64,000 bases of DNA. Source: Flavobacterium sp. WC2421. Lineage in GTDB: Bacteria > Bacteroidota > Bacteroidia > Flavobacteriales > Flavobacteriaceae. A program made the translations under genes and the position numbers. Where the stretch lies: positions 2,232,001 to 2,296,000 of the forward strand of contig NZ_CP162004.1 in assembly GCF_040822115.1 (NCBI RefSeq), read 5' to 3'. The notes under the pieces were generated by a model, which saw only the letters and a list, made by a program, of their open reading frames with translations, did not search any database and was not told the DNA's origin. This document shows positions 26,025 to 33,962 of this stretch, piece after piece. Within the stretch, counting starts at the first letter, position 1; every line of letters starts with the position of its first letter.

Positions 26025-26387
26025 TTATTTTGTATTGTCTTCCTGAGAAGTTTTTATAATTTTTGTTATTATATTTATTATGTGTTCAATTTCAATTAAA
26101 TAATTTTTCATTGAAATTGATGTAAGATTTGATTTGTCTAATAGGCGCAACCAATATTTGGTTTCTCTCGCTTCTTTTGAGGCGATAGCCATTTTATGAA
26201 TAAAATCTTTTCTTGATTGGGCAGCTATTGCTTCTTCAACGTTTGCTCCAATACTAGTGGCGGATCTTAGAATTTGTTTTGAAATAATGAATTCATTTTC
26301 TTTTTTTAATTCGATAAAAAGTTGAACTATAGTTAATGCAAAATCAAAAGTTTTTGTAGCAATTATGTTCTCTTTCATCCCATTCAA
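26025..26387 (-). CDS. Four-helix-bundle protein (23S rRNA IVP / S23 family)
   Basis: This is a 120-residue all-helical protein with the family core SKQILRSATSIGANVEEAIA and KEARETKYWLRLLDK. The family was first noted as ORFs in intervening sequences of 23S rRNA, but in Bacteroidota it occurs in many other places. Its function is unknown. Here it sits between the thiolase (28 bp upstream) and the acyl-CoA dehydrogenase (39 bp downstream), as if inserted into the beta-oxidation operon. A start at the ATG three codons later (26378) is equally likely and fits the family N-terminus. Confidence 0.9.
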   Translation of the reverse strand: MNGMKENIIATKTFDFALTIVQLFIELKKENEFIISKQILRSATSIGANVEEAIAAQSRKDFIHKMAIASKEARETKYWLRLLDKSNLTSISMKNYLIEIEHIINIITKIIKTSQEDNTK

Positions 26388-26414
26388 AATTTAAAATTCA
26401 TCATTTAAAATAAA

Positions 26415-27596
26415 TTAAAGCAACTCATAAACCCCTGCAGTCCCTTGTCCAGTTCCCACACACATCGTTACGATTCCGTATTTGTCACCTCTGCGTTTCA
26501 TTTCGTCAAATAATTGTACAGACAATTTTGCACCAGTACATCCCAGTGGGTGACCTAATGCAATCGCTCCTCCATTTACGTTTACGATATCGGGATTTAA
26601 TCCTAATTCACGAATTACAGCGATCGACTGAGAAGCAAATGCTTCGTTTAATTCAATCAAACCGATATCATTCAATGATAATCCCGCTTGTTTCAATGCT
26701 TTTGGAATTGCTTTTACTGGTCCGATGCCCATTATTCTTGGTTCCACACCTGCGGAAGCAAAGTTTACTAATCTTGCGATAGGCTCTAAGTTCAATTCTT
26801 TTACCATTTCTTCGCTCATAACAAGTACAAAGGCAGCACCATCACTCATTTGTGAAGAGTTACCCGCTGTTACACTTCCACCAGCTTCAAAAACAGGTCT
26901 TAAACCTGCTAAAGCTTCCTTAGAAGTTCCTGCTCTAGGTCCTTCGTCTTTATTTACAACGTATGACTTCGTTTCTTTTTTACCGTTTTCATTAAGGAAC
27001 GTTTGTTCGATAGTGATAGGAACGATTTGTTTGTCAAATTTTCCTTCTGCTTGTGCTTTCAAAGCTTTCATATGAGAGTTGAATGCAAACTCATCTTGAT
27101 CTTCTCTAGACACTTTAAACTGTTGTGCTACTGCTTCTGCAGTTAAACCCATACCCCAGTAGTAGTCCTCGTTTCCTGCTTTTGCAACAGCATAATCCGG
27201 AGTAGGTTTGTATCCTCCCATCGGAATAAAACTCATGCTCTCTGCACCACCTGCAATAATACAGTGCGCCATTCCTGACTGGATTTTAGCAGTCGCCATT
27301 CCAATGGTTTCAATTCCAGAGGCACAGTAACGGTTTACAGTTACACCAGGAACATCCTCAATTTTTAATCCCATTAAGGAGATTAAACGAGCTACGTTTA
27401 GACCTTGTTCTGCTTCAGGCATGGCGTTTCCTACCATCACATCATCAATACGAGTTTTATCAAAATCAGGCAGTTCGTTCATCATAAATTCGATGGTTTC
27501 CGCGGCTAATTCATCAGGTCTTTTAAATCTAAAAACTCCTTTTGGTGCTTTACCAACTGCAGTTCTGTATGCTTTTACTATATAGGCTGTTTTCAT
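26415..27596 (-). CDS. fadA: Acetyl-CoA C-acyltransferase (3-ketoacyl-CoA thiolase)
   Basis: This 393-residue thiolase cleaves 3-ketoacyl-CoA with CoA in the last step of beta-oxidation. The nucleophilic Cys91 lies in VNRYCASGIETIG, the His in GGAIALGHPLGCTGAK near residue 352, and the second catalytic Cys in MCVGTGQGTAGVYE near 383. The length is normal. It lies between the multifunctional HCDH/ECH protein (90 bp upstream) and the four-helix protein in the same operon. Confidence 0.96.
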   Translation of the reverse strand: MKTAYIVKAYRTAVGKAPKGVFRFKRPDELAAETIEFMMNELPDFDKTRIDDVMVGNAMPEAEQGLNVARLISLMGLKIEDVPGVTVNRYCASGIETIGMATAKIQSGMAHCIIAGGAESMSFIPMGGYKPTPDYAVAKAGNEDYYWGMGLTAEAVAQQFKVSREDQDEFAFNSHMKALKAQAEGKFDKQIVPITIEQTFLNENGKKETKSYVVNKDEGPRAGTSKEALAGLRPVFEAGGSVTAGNSSQMSDGAAFVLVMSEEMVKELNLEPIARLVNFASAGVEPRIMGIGPVKAIPKALKQAGLSLNDIGLIELNEAFASQSIAVIRELGLNPDIVNVNGGAIALGHPLGCTGAKLSVQLFDEMKRRGDKYGIVTMCVGTGQGTAGVYELL

Positions 27597-27686
27597 TTTC
27601 TTTTTTTTAGAGATTTTTAGAAGAAAGAGACAAGAGAAAAGAACAAAAGATTAAAATCTTGCCTCTTTCATCTTGCTTCTATTTTC

Positions 27687-30077
27687 TTAATTACGTAGCG
27701 GTTTCCCTTTGGTTAGCATAAATTGAATTCTTTCTAGTGTTTTTCTTTCGGTACATAAGGACAAGAAAGCTTCACGTTCTAGATCTAATAAGTATTGTTC
27801 GCTTACCAATGTTGGTTCCGATAAGTCACCACCAGCCATTACATAAGCCAGTTTGTTAGCAATTTTCTTATCGTGTTCAGATATGTATTTACCCGCTTCC
27901 ATTTGGTCCGTTCCTACTAAGAACATTCCTAAAGCTTGTTTTCCTAATACTTTCACATCCGTTCTGCGTATTGGTTGCGTGTAACCAGCTTCAGCCATTA
28001 GTAAAGCATGTTTCTTTGCTTCAGCAATTTGACGGTCTTTGTTCACTACGATAATATCTTTACCGTGTTGTAGTAATCCAGTGTCAAAAGCTTCGTAACC
28101 GGAAGTAGATACTTTTGCCATAGCAATAGTCAAGAAATACTCTTGCAATACATTCAGCTCCACGTCATTTTTATGGAATAAATCAGATGCTCTTAAGGCT
28201 AGTTCTTTAGAACCTCCACCGCCAGGAATCACCCCAACACCAAATTCTACTAATCCCATATAGGTTTCTGCTGCGGCAACCACTTTATCCGCGTGCAAAC
28301 TCATCTCGCAACCCCCACCAAAAGTCATTCCGTGAGGTGCAACCACTACTGGAATTCCAGAGTAACGCACGCGCATCATCGTGTCTTGGAACATTTTGAT
28401 CGCCATATTCAACTCATCGTATTCTTGCTCCACGGCCATCATGAAAATCATTCCGATATTGGCACCAACAGAGAAATTCGCTGCTTGATTCCCAATCACT
28501 AATCCTTGGTATTCTTTTTCTGATAAGTCAATTGCTTTATTGATGGCTTGTAAAACATCACCACCTATCGTATTCATTTTAGATTGGAACTCTAAGTTCA
28601 AGATTCCATCTCCTAAGTCTTGGATGATCGCACCGCTATTCGCCCATACTTTTTTGCTTTCGCGAATGTTGTTCAGAATGATAAACGCATCTTGTCCTGG
28701 AACTTTTACTTGCGCGTTTGTCGGGATATTGTAGAAAAACGTAGCCCCTTCTTTAATAGAGTAGAAGCTTTTGCTTCCTGAAGCTAGCATTTCATTAACC
28801 CAAGCAGCAGGCTCAAGACCTTCGGCTTTCATGATTTCGATTCCTTTTTCAACACCAATGGCATCCCAAATTTCAAATGGTCCATTTTCCCAGCCAAAAC
28901 CGGCTTTCATGGCATCGTCAATTTTATATAATTCGTCTGAGATTTCAGGAATTCTGTTCGATACATATGCAAACATACCTGCAAAACTCTTGCGGTAAAA
29001 TTCACCAGCTTTGTCTTTTCCTTTTACCAGAACTTTAAAACGATTGATGGGTTTATCAATTGATTTAGTCAATTCTAAAGTAGCAAATGACGCTTTCTTA
29101 GCAGCGCGGTATTCCATAGTATCCAAATCCAAAGTCAGAATGTCCTTTCCTTCTTTTTTATAGAAACCTTGTCCCGTTTTGCTACCTAGCCATTTGTTTT
29201 CCATCATTTTATTGACGAAATCCGGCAATTTAAACAACTCATGTTGTTCGTCAGTAGGGCAGTTGTCATAGATTCCATTAGCAACATGTACTAAAGTATC
29301 TAGTCCTACTACGTCTACGGTTCTAAAAGTAGCCGACTTTGGACGACCAATAACCGGTCCAGTCAATTTATCGACTTCTTCAATCGTCAATCCCATTTCT
29401 TTTACCAAGTGGAACAAACTTTGGATTCCGTAAATACCAATACGGTTTCCTATAAACGCAGGAGTATCCTTAGCCACAACCGAAGTTTTACCTAAGAATT
29501 TTTCTCCGTATGTTGTAAGGAAGTCCAACACTTCAGTTGAAGTTTGTGGTCCAGGAATAATTTCAAATAATTTTAAGTAACGCGCAGGGTTAAAAAAGTG
29601 AGTTCCACAAAAGTGTTTTTGGAAATCTTCACTTCGTCCTTCACTCATAAAGTGAATAGGAATTCCTGAGGTATTAGACGTAATTAAAGTTCCCGGCTTG
29701 CGGTATTTCTCCACTTGCTCAAAAACTAATTTTTTAATATCCAGTCTTTCCACAACCACTTCAATAATCCAGTCTACATCAGCAATTTTAGCCATGTCAT
29801 CCGTCGTATTTCCAGTGGTGATTCGGCTAGCAAATTTCTGACTGTAAATAGGAGAGGGCTTCGATTTCAAAGCATTCATTAAATGCTCATTCACCAATCG
29901 GTTTCTTACAATTTTGCTCTCTAAGGTTAGCCCTTTTTTAGTTTCCAGTTCGGTAAGTTCTCTAGGAACAATATCGAGTAGTAACACTTCGACACCAATG
30001 TTGGCAAAATGACAAGCAATCCCCGAACCCATGATTCCGGATCCAATTACTGCGACTTTTTTAATTGTGCGTTTCAT
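27687..30077 (-). CDS. 3-hydroxyacyl-CoA dehydrogenase / enoyl-CoA hydratase fusion
   Basis: This is a 796-residue bifunctional beta-oxidation enzyme. Dehydrogenase domains come first: NAD-binding VIGSGIMGSGIACHFANIG at residues 10-28, then TSNTSGIPI and FCGTHFFNPARYLKLFEII. The hydratase (crotonase) domain is C-terminal, at about 480-700 (GLVIGNQAANFSVGANI, then MTFGGGCEMSLHADKVV, FGVGVIPGGGGSKEL). This order is the reverse of E. coli FadB. The gene lies 74 bp after marR and leads the catabolic part of the operon. Confidence 0.96.
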   Translation of the reverse strand: MKRTIKKVAVIGSGIMGSGIACHFANIGVEVLLLDIVPRELTELETKKGLTLESKIVRNRLVNEHLMNALKSKPSPIYSQKFASRITTGNTTDDMAKIADVDWIIEVVVERLDIKKLVFEQVEKYRKPGTLITSNTSGIPIHFMSEGRSEDFQKHFCGTHFFNPARYLKLFEIIPGPQTSTEVLDFLTTYGEKFLGKTSVVAKDTPAFIGNRIGIYGIQSLFHLVKEMGLTIEEVDKLTGPVIGRPKSATFRTVDVVGLDTLVHVANGIYDNCPTDEQHELFKLPDFVNKMMENKWLGSKTGQGFYKKEGKDILTLDLDTMEYRAAKKASFATLELTKSIDKPINRFKVLVKGKDKAGEFYRKSFAGMFAYVSNRIPEISDELYKIDDAMKAGFGWENGPFEIWDAIGVEKGIEIMKAEGLEPAAWVNEMLASGSKSFYSIKEGATFFYNIPTNAQVKVPGQDAFIILNNIRESKKVWANSGAIIQDLGDGILNLEFQSKMNTIGGDVLQAINKAIDLSEKEYQGLVIGNQAANFSVGANIGMIFMMAVEQEYDELNMAIKMFQDTMMRVRYSGIPVVVAPHGMTFGGGCEMSLHADKVVAAAETYMGLVEFGVGVIPGGGGSKELALRASDLFHKNDVELNVLQEYFLTIAMAKVSTSGYEAFDTGLLQHGKDIIVVNKDRQIAEAKKHALLMAEAGYTQPIRRTDVKVLGKQALGMFLVGTDQMEAGKYISEHDKKIANKLAYVMAGGDLSEPTLVSEQYLLDLEREAFLSLCTERKTLERIQFMLTKGKPLRN

Positions 30078-30150
30078 ACTTTTTTTATTTTTTTTATAGG
30101 AAAAGAAGATCGTTCAGCGGTATTATTTTACGATAGTACCTCCTAACGAT

Positions 30151-30633
30151 TTAATTTTCTGTGTTTTCCGATTGTTGCGTCATTTCACTGACACTTGAGT
30201 TATTAAATATATTTTTATCTTGAATTAATTCATTGATGGTTTCAGCCACTTCAATGAAATGTTGGAGTTTTTCTTCTGAGATGTTCAGTTTCACCGCCTC
30301 GTTGAATTTCAAAACCGTACTTTTAGACAAAGCTCTTTTCTCTTTTCCAAATTCAGTCAGGTAAATCAAAACACCACGGCCGTCATCAGGATTCTTCTTC
30401 CGAATAATCAATCCTTTTTCTTCCATAGACTTTAAGGTTCGGGTCAAGCTAGTGGCTTCCATACCCATTTTTGGTCCCAAAGCCGTCGATGGAGTGCCGC
30501 CTTCTTTATCGATACTCAACAAGGCAAAACCGGTTGCCATGCTCGCATCGTATTTAGATGCTTCTTCGTTATACATTCTTGCTACAGCTTGCCAAGTAGC
30601 GCGAAGGATGTAATCTATTGTTTTGTCTTTCAT
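30151..30633 (-). CDS. MarR-family regulator of the beta-oxidation operon
   Basis: This is a 160-residue winged-helix MarR protein, with KEGGTPSTALGPKMGMEATS and LTRTLKSMEEKGLIIRKKNP (recognition helix and wing) at about residues 49-105, flanked by dimerisation helices. It is first in a co-directional operon with the beta-oxidation genes, so it probably represses them and responds to an acyl-CoA or fatty acid. The ligand is inferred. Its own promoter holds a perfect 12-bp palindrome in the spacer/-33 region, which suggests autoregulation. Confidence 0.93.
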   Translation of the reverse strand: MKDKTIDYILRATWQAVARMYNEEASKYDASMATGFALLSIDKEGGTPSTALGPKMGMEATSLTRTLKSMEEKGLIIRKKNPDDGRGVLIYLTEFGKEKRALSKSTVLKFNEAVKLNISEEKLQHFIEVAETINELIQDKNIFNNSSVSEMTQQSENTEN

Positions 30634-30651
30634 AAGGAACTATATCGATTT

Positions 30652-30659
30652 CAAATATA
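30652..30659 (-). promoter_or_regulatory. -7 promoter motif of the marR-headed operon
   Basis: The minus strand reads TATATTTG (TAnnTTTG), 19 bp before the MarR start codon. The expected -33 position falls inside the neighbouring palindrome. Confidence 0.55.
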
Positions 30660-30671
30660 ATAAAAAAATAC

Positions 30672-30683
30672 TATGCATGCATA
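30672..30683. promoter_or_regulatory. Candidate MarR operator palindrome
   Basis: TATGCATGCATA is a perfect 12-bp palindrome 12 bp upstream of the -7 motif, covering the region where the -33 element should be. Binding of the MarR dimer here would block the promoter of the whole beta-oxidation operon. The site is seen; its function is inferred from position and symmetry. Confidence 0.6.
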
Positions 30684-30774
30684 ATAAATTCAATTATTTT
30701 TTGTTAAAAAGTACTAAATATAAAAAAACACTACTGAATAAGAGCTAATTGATTGATTTTTTAACGTATTTTTT

Positions 30775-30885
30775 GGGCATGTCCCTTCGTAAAAACTACG
30801 GGTCGGGCTGTCCGTTGTATCTTTTATGTAGTCCCGATCCCTCGGGACTACATAAAAGGATGCCACTTCCATCCCTCATGCAACT
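30775..30885. repeat. REP-like intergenic repeat with a 17-bp perfect hairpin
   Basis: A GC-richer block in AT-rich DNA. It begins GGGCATGTCCCTTCG, contains the 17-bp perfect stem CTTTTATGTAGTCCCGA (30821-30837) with loop TCCC and its complement (30842-30858), and ends GGATGCCACTTCCATCCC plus TCATGCA. I recall near-identical blocks scattered between genes in Flavobacterium genomes, so it is probably a member of a dispersed REP/BIME-like family. The open frame across it is not a gene. It lies about 100 bp before the first cassette boundary. Confidence 0.7.
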
Positions 30886-31044
30886 CGTGATTAAAGAAAA
30901 TACGATTGTAAAATGGAAGAAAAAAATTACAATACTTATATAAGTGGAAGAAAAGATGTATATATTTGATTATATATACAAGTTGTGCGACATTTTGCAA
31001 AACGATGAAGAAATCGATGAAAAAATACTTAAAGAAAATTGACT

Positions 31045-31593
31045 GTGGAAATATTAAAAACTGAAAAAAATATCGAAATAATTGTGCCGGTAACTAAATA
31101 TTGGATGCATCTTTTTTTATTTGGTATTACTTCTATAATTATGGTTCCTTTATTTATTTTCGTAATACTAAAAATAATAATAACTCTTAATTTTAATTTT
31201 CCACAAGAATTATATGGATTACTAATATGTACGCCAATATTTGCAAATTATGCACTTTGGTTGTATAAAGGAAAAGAAATATTATCAATTGAAAATGATT
31301 TAATTGAATACATACGTACAAATGGAATTATAACAATTCGTAAAAAATACGAAATCCAAAAAATAAAAAACATAACTACGAAAGAAAAGAAGTTTAAATC
31401 AGACAGCTTTATAGACACTAAAAGAGAATTAATTAAAGAAATGCAACGAGCCTTTCCATTTTGGATAAATATGGGAAAAATAAATTTTCAATATCAAGAG
31501 AAAAACATTAATATTTTAAATGGAATAAATAATTCAGAAATGTCAGAAGTTTGTGAGTTATTGATAAATGAAATTGAAAAACGAACTAAATAA
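31045..31593 (+). CDS. Cassette 1: two-span membrane protein of unknown function
   Basis: This protein of about 182 residues has two membrane segments near the N-terminus (WMHLFLFGITSIIMVPLFIF and a second ending near YALWLY). A charged cytoplasmic domain of about 110 residues follows (IRTNGIITIRKKYEIQKIKN), resembling bacterial PH-like domains. GTG at 31045 is preferred, but a TTG two codons earlier is possible. The gene is the only one in the first cassette, and its stop lies 7 bp before the attC inverted repeat. No family was recognised with certainty. Confidence 0.75.
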   Translation: MEILKTEKNIEIIVPVTKYWMHLFLFGITSIIMVPLFIFVILKIIITLNFNFPQELYGLLICTPIFANYALWLYKGKEILSIENDLIEYIRTNGIITIRKKYEIQKIKNITTKEKKFKSDSFIDTKRELIKEMQRAFPFWINMGKINFQYQEKNINILNGINNSEMSEVCELLINEIEKRTK

Positions 31594-31602
31594 AAAAACG
31601 TC

Positions 31603-31741
31603 GCACAACAGCGGTTTCAAGAAATGGCGAGGCACGGGATTTATCAGAAATTGGAAAGGTTATTAATTAAAAGTTTTTTCTATATTTGTGAAGGCTTGGT
31701 CTTGGTTCATCGCCACTTCATGAAGCCGCGAAACGTTATCG
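31603..31741 (+). other. attC site 1
   Basis: R'' is GCACAAC at 31603-31609 and R' is GTTATCG at 31735-31741 (139 bp). The bases GTCGCACAAC at 31600-31609 exactly complement the cassette front GTTGTGCGAC at 30982-30991. The inner arms AGCGGTTTC and GAAGCCGCGAAAC pair. The centre is unlike the other sites. Confidence 0.8.
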
Positions 31742-31747
31742 ATAATT

Positions 31748-32005
31748 TTAAATAGCGTTTAGTGTAACGATATGATTAAAGCTATCTCCATCTCCTTTTG
31801 CATCCAAAGCATATCTTTGTCCATCTATAATTATTTCGGCATAAGAACCATCTTGAAACATTATTTTAGCACCATGTAATAAATGATTGTCTAAATAATC
31901 ATTCATTGTAATTTCGTTATCGTGATGATATTCTTCTGTTGACCAAGAAAAACTATCGATAACAGCGTTTTTTAGCAAGTGGTCATTTGTGTTTAATTTA
32001 GTCAT
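31748..32005 (-). CDS. Cassette 2: 85-residue protein on the opposite strand
   Basis: The function is unknown. The protein is acidic and soluble, rich in His/Asp (EEYHHDNEITMNDYLDNHLLHG), with a small beta-rich C-terminus (FQDGSYAEIIIDGQRYALDA). It is the only plausible gene of this 346-bp cassette and runs against the array direction. Its start codon and first ~16 codons lie inside attC site 2, so its leader and N-terminus are encoded by the recombination site, an unusual arrangement. Small reverse-strand cassette genes are often antitoxin- or immunity-like, but nothing here proves that. Confidence 0.65.
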   Translation of the reverse strand: MTKLNTNDHLLKNAVIDSFSWSTEEYHHDNEITMNDYLDNHLLHGAKIMFQDGSYAEIIIDGQRYALDAKGDGDSFNHIVTLNAI

Positions 32006-32087
32006 TGTTTCTTATTTTTAAATATTAGTTATTAATTTACACATTTGGCAAGTTTTTCCACCTGCTCAAAGACGCAGGACGTTGTAG
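31957..32087 (+). other. attC site 2
   Basis: R'' CGATAAC (31957-31963) and R' GTTGTAG (32081-32087), 131 bp. TATCGATAAC at 31954-31963 exactly complements the cassette front GTTATCGATA at 31735-31744. The inner arms CGTTTTTTAGCAAG and CTGCTCAAAGACG pair imperfectly. The 5' half is also coding for the reverse-strand gene. Confidence 0.75.
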
Positions 32088-32128
32088 GTAATGCTATCGC
32101 AGAATTACGTAAATAAAAAAAAACAAAA

Positions 32129-33217
32129 ATGACAGATATAAAAGACACTAAAGCATACAGCATAAACGATTTCCTAAATTGGTATGACAATGACGAATTA
32201 ATACTATCTCCAAAATATCAAAGAAATGCTGTTTGGGGGAATAATGCTAAATCCTATTTAATTGATACAATAATAAGAGGTTTTCCAATTCCTCAAATAT
32301 TTTTAAGACAAAGTATTGATACAAATACAAGAAAAACTACAAGAGAAATAATTGATGGTCAACAAAGAATTAGAAGCATAATTGAATTTACTGAAAATAG
32401 ATTTTCTATTTTACCTTCACATAATGCTGAATTTGGAAAGAAATTTTATAATGAATTATCAGATGAAGTAAAAGAAAAGATTTTACATTATAACATTGGA
32501 GTGGAAATTATTAAGCTTAAAGATGATGCGAAAATTTATGAAATGTTCGCAAGGCTTAATACAAATAATATGGCATTAAATAAACAAGAATTAAGAAACG
32601 CTCAATTTACAGGAGAATTTAAAGTTTTTGTTTATCGTAAATCTTCAGAATTTAAAAGTTTTCTAATAAACAATAATACTTTTAAGGATAAGGAATTTTC
32701 AAGAATGATTGATGTAGATTTTTTCAATTCTTTAATCACTCATCTTTTGGAAGGAATTGTTAATGATACTGCATCTAAATTTGATAAAAACTATAAACAA
32801 TATGACAAAGTATTTGAGCGAGTAGATGAAATAGAAGAAAGACTTAATGTTATATTTTATGTTTTAAATGAAATCTTTGTAAATCCATTATTTGAAACTA
32901 AAATATATCATAGAAAGAATTACTTATTTACTCTTTTTTGTGCTTTAAACTTTCAAATTTCTCAAATTCAACATGAAGATATTATAGTTTGTGATGATTT
33001 TTCAAATCAAAATATTCATAACAATATCAATATACTTGTTTCAAAACTTATGAATTTTGAAGCTCAATTACTACACACTCTTTCGGAAAAAGAATTTTTA
33101 GATGAAAATGATATTAGTAAATATTTAAACTTTGAAAAATATCACAAAACACGAACAACAAGCGTTGCAGAAAGAACCGAAAGAATAAAAATTTTGTGTA
33201 ACGTAATGTGTGAATAA
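32129..33217 (+). CDS. Cassette 3: DUF262 (GmrSD/ParB-like) protein
   Basis: This 362-residue protein has the DUF262 domain at its N-terminus: SINDFLNWYDNDELILSPKYQR near residue 11, FPIPQIFLRQ near 50, and the ParB/Srx-type catalytic motif EIIDGQQRIRSIIEF near 73. In GmrSD and BrxU this domain couples nucleotide hydrolysis to a nuclease domain; here the C-terminal helical half has no obvious HNH motif. The HEPN-like gene follows after 2 bp, so they form a translationally linked pair. A defence or toxin-antitoxin role is inferred from the families. Confidence 0.9.
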   Translation: MTDIKDTKAYSINDFLNWYDNDELILSPKYQRNAVWGNNAKSYLIDTIIRGFPIPQIFLRQSIDTNTRKTTREIIDGQQRIRSIIEFTENRFSILPSHNAEFGKKFYNELSDEVKEKILHYNIGVEIIKLKDDAKIYEMFARLNTNNMALNKQELRNAQFTGEFKVFVYRKSSEFKSFLINNNTFKDKEFSRMIDVDFFNSLITHLLEGIVNDTASKFDKNYKQYDKVFERVDEIEERLNVIFYVLNEIFVNPLFETKIYHRKNYLFTLFCALNFQISQIQHEDIIVCDDFSNQNIHNNINILVSKLMNFEAQLLHTLSEKEFLDENDISKYLNFEKYHKTRTTSVAERTERIKILCNVMCE

Positions 33218-33219
33218 TT

Positions 33220-33777
33220 ATGGATAATTCATTAGTAATTGATGAAATTGAATATTGGAATGAAATATTAGCAACATCTGACAATCCAAAATTATTAGAG
33301 ATGGCTTTTTTTAAAATATATATAAAATTCGAAAAATTTACATCAGATTTATTTATCTATTATTGCACAGGTCAAAATAGTTCATTTGATTTTTGTCCAG
33401 AAAGAAAATTACCATTTATAGATGACAATCATTTAAACGGTGTAATAGGAACTAAAAATAAAGCATATATAAATTATTATGAAAATATAATTGAACTTTC
33501 AGAACATATTTTTGTGGAAAATCCTTTTGAAATAATTACAAGAGACGTAAACTATTTCAACGAATTCAATAATATGAAGATTTTGAGAAATTATATTGCT
33601 CATGAAAGTTTATCATCTAGAAAAAAGTATGTTCAAAGTTTATTAGGAAATCGTGATTTTATTGAACCTTTTGAATTTTTGAGAAAAATTAGAAGAACAA
33701 CAGGAAAATCAAATCTAACAACGTACAATGAAATTATATTGAATTCAACAAATTATTTAATCGCACGACCAGTATAA
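33220..33777 (+). CDS. Cassette 3: MAE_28990-like HEPN protein
   Basis: This 185-residue helical protein has a central RNYIAHE (R-x4-H) motif near residue 127, the signature of HEPN RNases, and resembles the MAE_28990/MAE_18760-type HEPN family. It starts 2 bp after the DUF262 gene, so both are likely made together. HEPN proteins often act as RNA-cleaving effectors or toxins. Whether this one is active and whether DUF262 is its partner is inferred from the tight linkage. It is the last gene before attC site 3. Confidence 0.8.
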   Translation: MDNSLVIDEIEYWNEILATSDNPKLLEMAFFKIYIKFEKFTSDLFIYYCTGQNSSFDFCPERKLPFIDDNHLNGVIGTKNKAYINYYENIIELSEHIFVENPFEIITRDVNYFNEFNNMKILRNYIAHESLSSRKKYVQSLLGNRDFIEPFEFLRKIRRTTGKSNLTTYNEIILNSTNYLIARPV

Positions 33778-33786
33778 AAGCACTAC

Positions 33787-33918
33787 CTACAACAGCGGTT
33801 TTGCAAGATTGCGAATTTTGTGGTTAATTCACGTTTTCGTTTCGCAAGAAATTTTATCTTTAACAGAAAATAATCGGTTACGAAGTTCGCAACCTCGCAA
33901 AGCCGCGAAACGTTGGGC
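33787..33918 (+). other. attC site 3 (type A)
   Basis: R'' CTACAAC and R' GTTGGGC (33912-33918), 132 bp. TACCTACAAC at 33784-33793 exactly complements the cassette front GTTGTAGGTA at 32081-32090. The inner arms AGCGGTTTTGCAAGATTGCG and CGCAACCTCGCAAAGCCGCG pair with few mismatches. The centre (TTTCGCAAGAAATTTTATC region) is shared with sites 5, 7 and 9. Confidence 0.88.
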
Positions 33919-33962
33919 GTCAGTTTGGCGAAACGCACAGAAAATCTAAAATAATTACAAAT

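Noticed and set aside
30749..30943. 64-residue open frame on the plus strand
   Set aside because: It reads through the REP-like hairpin repeat and has no protein-like features.
30956..31042. 28-codon frame overlapping the start of the cassette 1 gene
   Set aside because: It spans the cassette boundary at 30982, so it would be formed only by this junction. It looks like chance.
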